From assembly GCF_900314615.1 (NCBI RefSeq), contig NZ_OMWA01000011.1:1-64000 (forward strand): a stretch of 64,000 nucleotides of DNA. The letters run 5' to 3'. This stretch comes from an uncultured Methanobrevibacter sp. Its GTDB lineage: Archaea; Methanobacteriota; Methanobacteria; Methanobacteriales; Methanobacteriaceae. The notes under the pieces were generated by a model that saw nothing but the letters and a program-made list of their open reading frames with translations, was not told the DNA's origin and did no database searches. Position numbers and translations under genes: made by a program. The number at the start of each line of letters is the position of its first letter. Position 1 is the first letter of the stretch. Below are positions 45,423 to 55,426 of this stretch, piece by piece.

Positions 45423-46595
45423 ATGAGTGAAGTATATAGAACTTTTACATCTGAATCCGTAACACAAGGACACCCGGATAAAGTAGCAGACATCGTTTCA
45501 GATGCAATTTTGGATGCATACATGGCACAGGACCCTAATTCACACGTAGCATGTGAAACCTGTGTAACTACCGATTTCTGTATGGTATTCGGTGAGATAA
45601 CATCAGATGCAGACCTTGATAAGGATGATATTGAAAAAATCATAAGAGACACTATTATTGAAATAGGTTACGATAATCCTGATTTGGAATTCGACGGCCA
45701 CAAATGTGAAGTTGTAAACAGGCTCCACGCACAGTCTCAGGACATCAACCAGGGTGTTGACAGGGGAGATGAAGAAACCGGTGCAGGAGACCAGGGTATG
45801 ATGTTCGGTTTTGCAACAAACGAAACAGAATCTCTCATGCCGTTCCCGATTGATCTTGCAAGAAAACTTACAAACAAACTTACCGAGTTAAGGGAATCCG
45901 GTGAAATCCCATACCTCAGACCTGACGGTAAAGCACAGGTATCAGTCAACTATGATGAGAACGGAAACGTTTTATCACTTGATGCAGTAGTTCTTTCAAC
46001 CCAGCATGACGAAAGCGTTTCAGACGACCAGGAAAAACTCAAAGAGGACATCAGAGAAAAACTCTTCAAGGCAGTTATTCCTGAAGGACTCATGACTGAA
46101 AACACCAAAGAGCACATCAATCCGACAGGTAAATTCGAAATCGGAGGACCTCATGGTGACGCAGGTCTTACCGGACGTAAGATTATTGTAGATACCTACG
46201 GAGGTTATGCAAGACACGGTGGAGGAGCATTTTCAGGAAAAGACTGTACCAAAGTGGACAGAAGCGCATGTTACATGGCAAGATATATTGCTAAAAACAT
46301 TGTAGCTTCAGGGCTTGCTGAGAAATGTGAAATCCAGCTTTCATATGCAATCGGTGTAGCAGAACCTACTTCTGTAATGGTAGATACCTTTGGAACAGGT
46401 GTTGAAACCACCAAGAAAATGGAAGAAATCGTACGTGAAAACTTCAAATTGACTCCTGACGGAATTATTGAAACCCTTGACCTCAGACATACAGGATACA
46501 AACAGACTGCAAAATACGGTCACTTCGGTATTGAAGGTCTTCCATGGGAGAAAACCGACAAGGTTGACGATTTGAAAAAATATATTAAAGAATAG
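45423..46595 (+). CDS. metK: S-adenosylmethionine synthetase, bacterial type
   Basis: Makes S-adenosylmethionine from methionine and ATP. The 390 residues carry all classical MetK motifs: GHPDKVAD (16-23), GAGDQGMMFG, GGPHGDAGLTGRKIIVDTYG, GGGAFSGKDCTKVDRSACYM and the end DGIIETLDLRH..KYGHFG. Most archaea use a divergent archaeal MAT instead, so this is a bacterial/eukaryotic-type enzyme in an archaeon, probably acquired. It starts after GGTGAAAAA and ends in a terminator hairpin. Two decayed relatives lie at 8465-9524 and 31071-31155. Confidence 0.95.
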   Translation: MSEVYRTFTSESVTQGHPDKVADIVSDAILDAYMAQDPNSHVACETCVTTDFCMVFGEITSDADLDKDDIEKIIRDTIIEIGYDNPDLEFDGHKCEVVNRLHAQSQDINQGVDRGDEETGAGDQGMMFGFATNETESLMPFPIDLARKLTNKLTELRESGEIPYLRPDGKAQVSVNYDENGNVLSLDAVVLSTQHDESVSDDQEKLKEDIREKLFKAVIPEGLMTENTKEHINPTGKFEIGGPHGDAGLTGRKIIVDTYGGYARHGGGAFSGKDCTKVDRSACYMARYIAKNIVASGLAEKCEIQLSYAIGVAEPTSVMVDTFGTGVETTKKMEEIVRENFKLTPDGIIETLDLRHTGYKQTAKYGHFGIEGLPWEKTDKVDDLKKYIKE

Positions 46596-46629
46596 CTCTT
46601 TGAGCTAATTTCTTATTTCTTTTTTTTTA
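46593..46629 (+). terminator. metK terminator
   Basis: TAGCTC and GAGCTA pair over 6 bp around TTT. The stem begins at the metK stop codon and is followed by a T-rich tract with nine consecutive Ts. Confidence 0.6.
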
Positions 46630-46826
46630 AAATTCTAATGAATTGCTAAATTTTAATCTACATATTACAGTTAAAAAATCTCATTTTTAAATTATAGTCA
46701 ACTTAAATTTACATTTACTTTTATTATATTAACAGTTGGTCAAAAAAATAGTATAATTATTAATCGTTTCTTTAACTATTTGCACACTAAAAATCATGTG
46801 ACAAAAATAAAAAATTGGGGGAAATG

Positions 46827-48242
46827 TCATTTCCACCAGTCAAGTTTTTCCTCGTCAAGCCCTATTGAGCTTGCCTTAAACACGGGATTTTTTCCAGATT
46901 TCTTTTGAATTTCATAATCCTTCAGACAGTCAATTGCGGTTTTACCCATAATCGCACATGTTGGAAGGTTGATAAGTGTCATAAGGCCCATTGTAATGTC
47001 TGCCATCGCCCATGCAGCATCCATTGGGATTATCGCTCCCACAAATATGATTACGGTAGCCGCCAGGTAAAATATTCTCATGAATCTTTTTGATGGTTTT
47101 TGTTTTTTGTTGAGAAATGCCAGGGCGTTGTCCACATAGAAAAGGTTTCCAAGAAGTGTTGTGAATGCAAAAAGAACCATTGCAACGGTAATGTAAACCG
47201 GTCCTGCAGTTCCCATAACTGTTGAAAGCGCATTCTGCACATACGGTGCACCTGAAACTGCGGCATCTCTTGCAACTCCTGTTGAAAGACACATTAGTGC
47301 GGTAGCTGAACATATGAGAAGTGTATCAATATAAACTGATAAAGTCTGTACAAGTCCCTGTTTTGCAGGGTGTGAAACGCTTGCTGATGCTGATGCGTTT
47401 GGAGCTGAACCTACGCCAGCTTCATTTGAAAAGAGTCCTCTTTTAATTCCGTATACGAGACATGACCCTACAAATCCTCCGGCGATTGACTGGAAATCAA
47501 AGGCATCCTGGAATATGATCATAATCATTGAAGGAATGTTTGCATAATTGATTAGAATGATTATAGCAGCGATTGCAACATAGATTATTCCCATTACAGG
47601 AACGATTGTACCTGTAACCTTAACGATTCTTTTGCCGCCGCCTAAAAGGCAGTATCCGGTCAGTATTGCAAGTATTGCGCCGATAATGATTGGGGTGGTG
47701 TTGGCATTGTAAAATGCATAGTCCATAAATGTTGACTGAAGATTGTATGAACATAACAGGTTGAATCCGACTGCGTAGGTTGCAATCAGGAAAATACAAA
47801 AAAGAGCAGCAATTTTAGGTTTGTTCAAACCATGTTCGATATAGTATGCCGGACCTCCGTAGAACTGTCCGTTTTCATCTTTTCTTTTGTAAATTTGTGC
47901 TAAAGTACTTTCAATGAACGCTGAGGACGCTCCTATGATACACATAAGCCACATCCAGAAGCACGCCCCTGGTCCTCCGAGACATATTGCTGTTGAAACA
48001 CCGATGATATTTCCGGTACCTACCCGTGAAGCGGTTGATACAAGCATTGCCTGCAGGGAAGATACGGAATCGCTGTCGCCTGAAGGTTCTAAAAGAAGTC
48101 TTATTGACTCAAAAAGCATTCGAATCTGCACGCCTCTTGTACGTGCGGTAAAATAAAGGCCTGCTGCAGCCATTACAATAATCAGTAGCGGAAAGTACAT
48201 AAAGTCATCAATCGTATTTAAAATAAAAACAATATCCAGCAT
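46827..48242 (-). CDS. alanine/glycine:cation symporter (AGCS family)
   Basis: A 471-residue membrane protein with about ten or more helices that brings alanine or glycine into the cell with Na+ or H+. Family signatures are SRVGTGNIIGVSTAICLGGP, FIESTLAQIYK, FYGGPAYYIEHGL, GGGKRIVKVTG, RGLFSNEAGVGSAPNASA and TLLGNLFYVDNAL. Alanine is used in pseudomurein cross-links in these methanogens, a plausible but unproven reason for the transporter. It is convergent with metK and not in an operon. Confidence 0.9.
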   Translation of the reverse strand: MLDIVFILNTIDDFMYFPLLIIVMAAAGLYFTARTRGVQIRMLFESIRLLLEPSGDSDSVSSLQAMLVSTASRVGTGNIIGVSTAICLGGPGACFWMWLMCIIGASSAFIESTLAQIYKRKDENGQFYGGPAYYIEHGLNKPKIAALFCIFLIATYAVGFNLLCSYNLQSTFMDYAFYNANTTPIIIGAILAILTGYCLLGGGKRIVKVTGTIVPVMGIIYVAIAAIIILINYANIPSMIMIIFQDAFDFQSIAGGFVGSCLVYGIKRGLFSNEAGVGSAPNASASASVSHPAKQGLVQTLSVYIDTLLICSATALMCLSTGVARDAAVSGAPYVQNALSTVMGTAGPVYITVAMVLFAFTTLLGNLFYVDNALAFLNKKQKPSKRFMRIFYLAATVIIFVGAIIPMDAAWAMADITMGLMTLINLPTCAIMGKTAIDCLKDYEIQKKSGKNPVFKASSIGLDEEKLDWWK

Positions 48243-48449
48243 AATTTATCACTTTGTCTTGAATTTTCTCTCTCTATATATTGTTTATATTGGAGTTGAT
48301 AGTATAATAAACTATACATTATCCTTCAAAACATGAGTAAAGCAAAAAAAGCTTTTAAAATTAAACACGGATAAAAAATTTAAGCAATAAATCTGATTGA
48401 CTTTCATTAATGTAGTGATTTTTTAAAAAAAGTAAAAAAAAGAGATAAT

Positions 48450-49634
48450 TTAGTCATTTGCTAAATTATCAAAGTATCCCTGAATGAATACGACAGGTGT
48501 TCCCTTATCACCGGAACCGCTTGTAAGATCACAAAGTGAACCGATTAAATCAGTCAGTCTTCTAGGTGTAGTTCCTTCTGTAATCATCTGGCCGGTAAGG
48601 TCCTTGTCTTTGGTTCTGATTTCCTCTTTGATTGCTTCTTTAAGCTCATCGCCTTTCAAATCAGCAAATTTGTTGTCTGAAACATATTTGAGTTTGATTT
48701 CATTAGGTGTTCCGATTAGTCCTGATGTGTGTGCAGGGGATACTACCGGATCTGCCAGTTCCCAGATTTTTCCGACAGGGTCCTTGAATGCTCCGTCACC
48801 GTAAACCATAACTTCAATCTGTTTGCCGGTAAGCTCAATCAGTCTTTTTTGAACTTCGTTTACGAGCTCATCGCCTGTTTTCGGGAAGAGTTTGAGTTTT
48901 TCTTCGGTTGCCTTGTTTGAACCGAGAAGTCCGTATTCAGGGTTGAATCCTGAATCTCCAACAGGTTCAGTTAAGACCTGGTGCATTCCGTATACGTTTG
49001 CTCCAAGGCTTTTGAGCAGTTTTGTGGTTTTTTCTCTTGTGTGAATGTCACAGCTTAAAACATCATTGGTGTAATCGAGAATTGTTTTGACATCGTTTGA
49101 AAATACGAATTCAACTTCACAGTCTTCGCTTTCAATAAGTTCACGGTAAAAATCAATCATGTTGATTCCGGTAAACGGATGTATCCATGAACCGAAAGTT
49201 TCTTCGTATTCGCTTTCGGAAATAACGCTTGCAAGATTGTATTTACTTTCTTCTAAAATCTCTTCATCTAAAATACCGTTTCCAACTTCATCTGATGGAA
49301 ATGAGGTTAAAAGAGTAATCTTGTCCATTCCTCTTGCAATACCTTTAAGTACAATAGAAAATCTGTTCCTGCTTAAAATCGGATTGACTACACCGATTTT
49401 TTTGGATGGGAATTTTTTCACTAAATCTGCAGCGACATCGTCTACAGTTACGTAATTTCCTTCTGAAATTCCAACAACAGCTTCGGTTATTGCAACAACG
49501 TCCTTGTCTCTGAATTCAAATCCTTCGCTTTCCTTTGCAGCCATAAGTGAATCTACAACTATGGTTGCTAAATCATCGTCTTTTTTAATAATTGGTGTTC
49601 TTATTCCACGTACTACAGTACCAACACATCTCAT
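48450..49634 (-). CDS. coenzyme F420-0:L-glutamate ligase family protein
   Basis: A 394-residue protein of the F420_ligase (CofE-related) family, which adds glutamate to coenzyme F420. VGTVVRGIRTPIIKKDDDLA at the start, RDKDVVAITEAVVGI and VMVYGDGAFKDPVGKIWELA, then the SGSGDKGTPVV end, fit. The family's classical CofE is about 250 residues; this long form is a relative whose exact substrate is not certain, since other amide ligases share the fold. It stands alone, facing a divergent teichoic-acid-like cluster. Confidence 0.7.
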   Translation of the reverse strand: MRCVGTVVRGIRTPIIKKDDDLATIVVDSLMAAKESEGFEFRDKDVVAITEAVVGISEGNYVTVDDVAADLVKKFPSKKIGVVNPILSRNRFSIVLKGIARGMDKITLLTSFPSDEVGNGILDEEILEESKYNLASVISESEYEETFGSWIHPFTGINMIDFYRELIESEDCEVEFVFSNDVKTILDYTNDVLSCDIHTREKTTKLLKSLGANVYGMHQVLTEPVGDSGFNPEYGLLGSNKATEEKLKLFPKTGDELVNEVQKRLIELTGKQIEVMVYGDGAFKDPVGKIWELADPVVSPAHTSGLIGTPNEIKLKYVSDNKFADLKGDELKEAIKEEIRTKDKDLTGQMITEGTTPRRLTDLIGSLCDLTSGSGDKGTPVVFIQGYFDNLAND

Positions 49635-49796
49635 TTTTCTTGCTCCTAACTCATAGGTCGGATTAAAATAAGTAACCCAATAACTTTATATCATTCCATA
49701 TATTTATAGTTAAAGTATGATTTAATGATTTGATTCATCTAAAATTTTAAATATTTTTTAAGACAAATTAATCTTTATCTTATTTTTTGGTGATAT

Positions 49797-51398
49797 TTGA
49801 TGAAAAATGCTATTATACTTGCGGCAGGCAAATCAAACAAGTTTGCCCCATTTACCTATGAAAAGCCCAAAGGACTTTTTATAGTCAGAAACGAGGTTTT
49901 AATCGAAAGACAAATCGAACAGCTCATTGAAGCGGGAATTAAAGATATCTATATCATTGTAGGATACATGAAGGAAAAGTTCTTCTACCTTGAGCAGAAA
50001 TATCCTCAGGTCAGCCTTATTGTAAACAACACATTCGGAAGATACGGAAATCTCTACTCACTTTTCTCCGCACGCCAGTACCTTTCAGACACTTTCATAT
50101 GCTGTGCTGATCACTACTTTTTGGAAAACCCCTTTCTTGACGGCAACGATGACAACATATCATACCGTACCTGCGCATATCTTGAAGGAAATTTCAGGGA
50201 GTTTTCAGTAGACTATTCAAATTCAGACATTATCACCGGATGCTACATCGGAGGCCGGGACAAGATGGCGATGATCGGACCGGCATACTTTAACAAAAGC
50301 TTTTCTGAAGAATTTAGAAAGCTGATGGAGGATGAGATAAACAACTTCGGCGTTGCAAACATGTACTGGGAGGAGTTCTATGCCTCACACATCAGGGATC
50401 TGACACTGACTTTAAAGCAGGTTGATCCCTCAAAGCTTCTGGAGTTTGATGATATTGACGATTTAAGGCAGTTTGACTCCGATTTTCTTTTGAATGTGGA
50501 CTCTGAAATCATCACTAACATCTGCGATACTTTAGATGCCCATCCGAATGAAATAAAAGATATTGAAATCGTACAGGCGGGCCTTACAAACGTATCTTTC
50601 AAGTTCTCAATAAAGGACACTCCATACATCTACAGACACCCTGGAGGAACCGCTGACAATCTCATTGACAGGACCTCGGAGCTTTATGTTCAGAGAATGG
50701 CAAAAGAAATTGGAATTGATGAGTCAGTAATATATATGGATGAGTCAGGCTGGAAGCTTTCATACTACGTTCAGGGCATTGTCGAGTGCGATTTTATAAA
50801 AAACTCAGATCAGCTTGAAAAAGCAATGGAATACATTCACAAAACCCATGAAATTCCGATAACTGATGATGTTAAAGTTTTTGACGATGTGGCTGAAGGT
50901 AAAAAGCTCATGAAAATAGCATCAGCAACAAAAGGAAATCTCTTCAGGGAATTTGAAGATATCATCGAAAAAGTCAATGTCCTTGACGGACTCGTCAAGG
51001 CAGAACAGGAAAAATACGGAATTGAACCTGTAATTTCACATAATGACGTTTATGAGCCTAACTACATTGCAAATGAAGATAAGCAATTATACCTAATCGA
51101 CTGGGAATATGCTGGCATAAACGATCCGTTAAATGACATTGCATGCATTATCGCAAGATATGACTACTCGGAAGAGATAAGGGAGATGTTTTTAGAGGCA
51201 TATTTCGGCCGTGAACTCACTGAAGCCGAACATCGCCATGCAAGAGCCCAGGCAGTTCTGTGTGCATTCTACTGGTTCTGCTGGGGACTTTACAAGGGAA
51301 GCGTAGGGGACGATGACGGATTTTTCTTCATGCCGTCCTACAGATATCTCTCAACACACATTGACGAAGCCCTTGAAAGCTATGAGGTGATAAAATGA
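49797..51398 (+). CDS. fused cytidylyltransferase and choline/ethanolamine kinase
   Basis: A 533-residue fusion of two activities that activate choline or a similar alcohol for attachment to a surface polymer. Residues 1-230 form a nucleotidyltransferase (ILAAGKSNKFAPFTYEKPKG), as in LicC. Residues about 245-533 form a kinase of the choline kinase/APH fold: ISHNDVYEPNYI (H-x-D-x4-N catalytic loop), YLIDWEYAG (metal-binding D) and YWFCWGLYKGS. It heads a three-gene operon and overlaps the next start by four bases. The substrate (choline, ethanolamine or other) cannot be fixed from sequence. Confidence 0.85.
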   Translation: MMKNAIILAAGKSNKFAPFTYEKPKGLFIVRNEVLIERQIEQLIEAGIKDIYIIVGYMKEKFFYLEQKYPQVSLIVNNTFGRYGNLYSLFSARQYLSDTFICCADHYFLENPFLDGNDDNISYRTCAYLEGNFREFSVDYSNSDIITGCYIGGRDKMAMIGPAYFNKSFSEEFRKLMEDEINNFGVANMYWEEFYASHIRDLTLTLKQVDPSKLLEFDDIDDLRQFDSDFLLNVDSEIITNICDTLDAHPNEIKDIEIVQAGLTNVSFKFSIKDTPYIYRHPGGTADNLIDRTSELYVQRMAKEIGIDESVIYMDESGWKLSYYVQGIVECDFIKNSDQLEKAMEYIHKTHEIPITDDVKVFDDVAEGKKLMKIASATKGNLFREFEDIIEKVNVLDGLVKAEQEKYGIEPVISHNDVYEPNYIANEDKQLYLIDWEYAGINDPLNDIACIIARYDYSEEIREMFLEAYFGRELTEAEHRHARAQAVLCAFYWFCWGLYKGSVGDDDGFFFMPSYRYLSTHIDEALESYEVIK

Positions 51399-52099
51399 AC
51401 ATTCCAATAATACTTGCAGGAGGGGTGGGCTCAAGAGTCGGAGCAGACAGGCCAAAACAGTTTATCGAGGTTTTTGAAAAACCGATACTTGTATATACAA
51501 TTGAAGCGTTTCAGAATCATCCTGAAATTGATGCAATTGAAGTGGTCTGCATAAAAAGCCATATTGATTATTTGAAGGAACTGATAGATGAGTACTCACT
51601 TACTAAGGTAAAGTGGATTTGCGAGGGAGGAGAGGACTTCCAGCACTCTGTAATCAACGGAGTCAACAACCTCAAAGGAAAAATCAATGATGATGATATC
51701 GTGCTGGTCCACTACGGTGCATCTCCGTTCATTTCAGATGAAATTATCTCAGATGCAATCAGGGTATGCAAAGAGAAGGGAAATTCTGTTCCTGCAATGC
51801 CTTCACCGATTTTGATGGGAACCAATGACGGTGATAAATCCACAAAATGGGTTGACAGGGATAAGGTGCTTATGCTTACCTCACCGCAGTGCTTTAACTT
51901 TGCATATGTCTGCCAGCTTTATGAAGAGGCAATAGAGAAAGATTTAATTGATAAGGTGGAGCCTCACACAACAACTCTGATGTATGAGATGGGAAGGGAA
52001 ATCTATCCTTCAAAAACCAATCAGACCAATATCAAGATTACAACTGCTGAAGACATTGATTTATTCAGAGGTTATGTGATGGCGAAAAAGTCGCAGTAG
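51395..52099 (+). CDS. IspD/TarI-like cytidylyltransferase
   Basis: A 234-residue CTP-dependent enzyme that makes a CDP-alcohol. The nucleotide-binding start IPIILAGGVGSRVGADRPKQF is typical of IspD and of TarI (ribitol-5-phosphate cytidylyltransferase). HYGASPF replaces the usual HDAARPF. Archaea make isoprenoids by the mevalonate route and do not need IspD, and the gene sits between choline-kinase and TagF-like genes. A CDP-ribitol or CDP-glycerol type product is therefore more likely. Confidence 0.8.
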   Translation: MNIPIILAGGVGSRVGADRPKQFIEVFEKPILVYTIEAFQNHPEIDAIEVVCIKSHIDYLKELIDEYSLTKVKWICEGGEDFQHSVINGVNNLKGKINDDDIVLVHYGASPFISDEIISDAIRVCKEKGNSVPAMPSPILMGTNDGDKSTKWVDRDKVLMLTSPQCFNFAYVCQLYEEAIEKDLIDKVEPHTTTLMYEMGREIYPSKTNQTNIKITTAEDIDLFRGYVMAKKSQ

Positions 52100-52152
52100 T
52101 CACAAATTGTATATAGGATAGTGGATATATAGTTACTTTGGAGGACTGAAAC

Positions 52153-54798
52153 TTGGATTTTAAAATTTCTGTTGTCATGGCTGTTTACAACAAAGAGAAG
52201 TATGTAGCTCAGGCAATAGAATCAATCATCAGCCAAACTTTGGATTTTGAAAAAAACATCCAGCTGATTTTAGTAAACGATAAAAGCAGCGACAACACCA
52301 GGGATGTTTTAGAAAAATACCAGGCGAAGTATCCTCAAAACATCATTCTCATAAACAATGAAAAGAACATGGGTTCGGCCTATTCCAGAAACCGTGGCCT
52401 TAAATACGTTGAAGGAAAATATGTCAACTTCCTTGACAGTGACGATTACATGTCAAAGGACGCATTCAAGACTGCATGTGAGTTTCTGGACAAATATCAT
52501 GAAGTAAACATCGCATCCATTCCGATTGTCTATGTTGGAGTCAAAAGAGGAGACCATAACCTTAACTTCAAATACCAAAAGGACCAGATTGTAAACGTAA
52601 TAACTGACCCTGCCTATATACAGCTTTCAGGAGCTTCAGCCTTTTTCCGCTTTGACAAACTTAAGAATTACCATTTCAACGAGAATTTAAGAGTTTCAGA
52701 AGACGCCCTAATGATAAATCAGATGCTTATGGAAAATCCACTTTTAGGATTTCTCTCAAAGCCTACATATTACTACAGAAAGGACGGAACCCAGAATTCT
52801 CTTATAACCTCATCAGCAAGTACCAGGTCCTATTTTACAACACGTATTGATGAATATTTTCTCAATCTTATAGATTGCGCCAAAGAGAAGCTCGGAAATG
52901 TTCCGAAGTTCATCCAGTATGTGCTCATGTATGACCTGCAGTGGATTGTGGAGATAAGAAAAATCGACACACTGCTTTCAGATGAGGAGATGAAAACGCT
53001 TTTTGAAAAGATTTTGGAGATTCTCTCATATATCGATGAGGACGTTATATTCAATCAGCGTTCAATTCCGGCAGCTTTAAAGGCTCATGTAATTTCAATG
53101 AAACGTCACGGATGGGACTATTTAAATGATAAGAGAAATGCAGTTGACAATTTCAAGCTGAATTCAGTATTTATAGACAACTTTTTCTTTTTAAATGAAA
53201 ATGAAATCGAAATACAGGGGATTTTAACAGATTTTACTCAAGGCACTGAAATTACAGCAGTTGTTGACGGAGAGGAAATTCCAGTAACTGAGATATTGTA
53301 TCCTCAGCGTGACAATTATTCCCTGAACTTCAATTACGGATTCAATCACTGCTTTAAAGTCACTGTTCCATATAAGGAGGGTACTGAAATATCATTCAAA
53401 TCACAGAATACTGACTTAAGCATAAGCTATAATCAGACATCAAGGCTTAATGATGTGTCAGGATATAAGCTTTCAAAAAACAGTATTGCAATCGCTTCAG
53501 AAGATAAAATCATTGTTAAGGCCAAATCACTTGCATCCGCATTTGTACTGGAGCTTAAGACAATCAGGAGAATGTTTTCAACACGTTCTCAGGGTTGGGT
53601 TACAGGAGTATTTTTAAGATTTCTCAATATAGCCGCATATCCGTTTTTAAGAAACAGGCGCATATGGCTTTTTATGGATTTGCCGAATGCCGCAGGGGAT
53701 AACGGACTGGAGCTTTTCAGATACGTAAACTCCACAGACTCCAAAGTCAAATCATATTTCGTCCTGGACAGCGCTCCCGAAGAGGACTATGATTATTATG
53801 TAGGATCTAGAATGCATAAAATCAGAAGGCTTTTCGGTTTCAATAAAAAATCAGAGCAGTTTCTTGAAATTGAAAAAATAGGCAATGTCCTAGCCTACAG
53901 GTCAATAAAGCACAGGCTCTTTGCACTTTTCAGCGAGTTTATAATCACATCTCACCCTGACAATACCATTATCTATCCGTTCTGGGGAAACTATCCTCAC
54001 CTTTCAGGGCTTATGAAATCAAAGACTGTATTTCTACAGCACGGGGTTACAAAGGATACAGTTTCAGAATGGCTCAATCAATTTGACAAGCCTCTTGCAA
54101 TGCTTGTAACTGTTTCAGACAGGGAAAAAGAATCTTTCAAAGATCCGACCTACGGGTATTCGCAGGATATCGTAAAGACACTGGGTTTTCCAAGATTTGA
54201 CAGGCTCGAGGACAATAACAAAAGGGAAATAGTAATAATGCCTTCATGGAGGCGCCAGCTTGACCAGCTTTCAGCATCCGATTTTGTTAAAACAAACTTC
54301 TACAAGCTTTTCAATCAGCTTATCACTGATGAAGAGCTTATAAATTATGTTGAAGAGCACGGATATAAACTGGTTTTCAAGCCTCACAGGAATCTTCATA
54401 AATTCATAACTGCATTTACAAATCATCCTGACGTCAAATTCGATTTGGACCTTTCAAACTACAGCGATACCTTCAGCAATTCTTCACTTATCGTAACGGA
54501 CTACTCCTCAATCGCTTTTGACTTTGCATATCTCAAAAAGCCTCTCATATACTACCAGTTCGACAACAACTACCACTTTGATGTTGAAAAAGCATATTTC
54601 AGCTATGAAGATGACGGATTCGGACCTGTCGCCAAAAGCCACGATGAGCTTAAACGTCATATCTTTGAGATAATTGACAGGGGATGTGAGATGGATGGGG
54701 TTTATCTTAAACGGGTAGATGAATTCTTTAAATACATTGACAAAAACAATTCCAGAAGGGTTTATGAAGAGATTCTCAGACTTGACAACTATTATTAA
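52153..54798 (+). CDS. GT2 glycosyltransferase fused to a CDP-glycerol glycerophosphotransferase (TagF-like)
   Basis: An 881-residue enzyme that should build a phosphodiester-linked surface polymer. Residues 1-230 form a GT2 domain (SVVMAVYNKEKYVAQAI, FLDSDDYM). After a linker, residues about 480-880 match CDP-glycerol glycerophosphotransferase: LQHGVTKDT and FKPHRNLHK carry the two catalytic histidine motifs, and VTDYSSIAFDFAYLKKPLIY closes the domain. It starts at TTG after a strong GGAGG site. It is third in the operon with the kinase/cytidylyltransferase and the TarI-like protein. Confidence 0.88.
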   Translation: MDFKISVVMAVYNKEKYVAQAIESIISQTLDFEKNIQLILVNDKSSDNTRDVLEKYQAKYPQNIILINNEKNMGSAYSRNRGLKYVEGKYVNFLDSDDYMSKDAFKTACEFLDKYHEVNIASIPIVYVGVKRGDHNLNFKYQKDQIVNVITDPAYIQLSGASAFFRFDKLKNYHFNENLRVSEDALMINQMLMENPLLGFLSKPTYYYRKDGTQNSLITSSASTRSYFTTRIDEYFLNLIDCAKEKLGNVPKFIQYVLMYDLQWIVEIRKIDTLLSDEEMKTLFEKILEILSYIDEDVIFNQRSIPAALKAHVISMKRHGWDYLNDKRNAVDNFKLNSVFIDNFFFLNENEIEIQGILTDFTQGTEITAVVDGEEIPVTEILYPQRDNYSLNFNYGFNHCFKVTVPYKEGTEISFKSQNTDLSISYNQTSRLNDVSGYKLSKNSIAIASEDKIIVKAKSLASAFVLELKTIRRMFSTRSQGWVTGVFLRFLNIAAYPFLRNRRIWLFMDLPNAAGDNGLELFRYVNSTDSKVKSYFVLDSAPEEDYDYYVGSRMHKIRRLFGFNKKSEQFLEIEKIGNVLAYRSIKHRLFALFSEFIITSHPDNTIIYPFWGNYPHLSGLMKSKTVFLQHGVTKDTVSEWLNQFDKPLAMLVTVSDREKESFKDPTYGYSQDIVKTLGFPRFDRLEDNNKREIVIMPSWRRQLDQLSASDFVKTNFYKLFNQLITDEELINYVEEHGYKLVFKPHRNLHKFITAFTNHPDVKFDLDLSNYSDTFSNSSLIVTDYSSIAFDFAYLKKPLIYYQFDNNYHFDVEKAYFSYEDDGFGPVAKSHDELKRHIFEIIDRGCEMDGVYLKRVDEFFKYIDKNNSRRVYEEILRLDNYY

Positions 54799-54823
54799 AT
54801 ATTTCAAAATACTAATTTTAATC

Positions 54824-55342
54824 ATGGAATTTATGGATGTATTACTAAAAAGAAGGTCAACCAGAAAATTCAATGATGAAAAAATCACCAAAGAAGAACT
54901 TGATTCAGTTTTGCGCGCAGGACTGCTGGCGCCGTCAAGCATGAACAGAAAACCGATTAATCTTATGGTTGTTGAAAGGAAAGAAACTTTAAAAGAACTT
55001 TCCCAGGCAAAAGACCATGGGGCTGAACTTCTTGCAGATGCCGATAAGGCAATTGTGGTTCTTGCAGATACAATGATAAGCGATACCTGGTGTGAGGATT
55101 CATCAATTGTTCTGACATACCTGCATTTAATGGCAACCGATTTGAATCTGGCAAGCTGCTGGGTGCAGATACACATGAGAAAGAAAGATGGTGTATATGC
55201 GGAGGAAGTTGTAAGGGATATTTTAAAAATTGATGATCATTACAGGATTGCAGGAATTATGGCTCTTGGCCATTCAGATGATATTCCGCAACCTCACAGT
55301 CCGGATGACATTGATAAAAACAAGATTCATTTTTTAGTTTAG
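54824..55342 (+). CDS. nitroreductase family protein
   Basis: A 172-residue FMN-dependent oxidoreductase. The start MEFMDVLLKRRSTRKFNDEK is the classical nitroreductase beginning (R-x-S-x-R binds FMN). LAPSSMNRKPINLMVV and ASCWVQIHMR, then IAGIMALGH, complete the pattern. The ATG at 54824 is chosen; longer readings overlap the TagF-like gene. Natural substrate unknown. A hairpin follows at once. Confidence 0.88.
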   Translation: MEFMDVLLKRRSTRKFNDEKITKEELDSVLRAGLLAPSSMNRKPINLMVVERKETLKELSQAKDHGAELLADADKAIVVLADTMISDTWCEDSSIVLTYLHLMATDLNLASCWVQIHMRKKDGVYAEEVVRDILKIDDHYRIAGIMALGHSDDIPQPHSPDDIDKNKIHFLV

Positions 55343-55367
55343 TCACTTTTACCCCGTGAAAAGTGAC
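55342..55367 (+). terminator. hairpin after the nitroreductase gene
   Basis: GTCACTTTT and AAAAGTGAC pair perfectly over 9 bp around ACCCCGTG, beginning on the last base of the stop codon. There is no strong T-run, so it may alternatively be an operator for the next gene. Confidence 0.45.
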
Positions 55368-55426
55368 ATAATCTTTAAATATGGATTTTGATAAACTTTA
55401 ATTTAACTATTAAAGGAGTTTTTAAT

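Noticed and set aside
49634..49797. Bidirectional operon linking the F420-ligase family gene to the teichoic-acid-like cluster
   Set aside because: They are merely divergent across 160 AT-rich bases; nothing in their functions or sequence elements ties them together.
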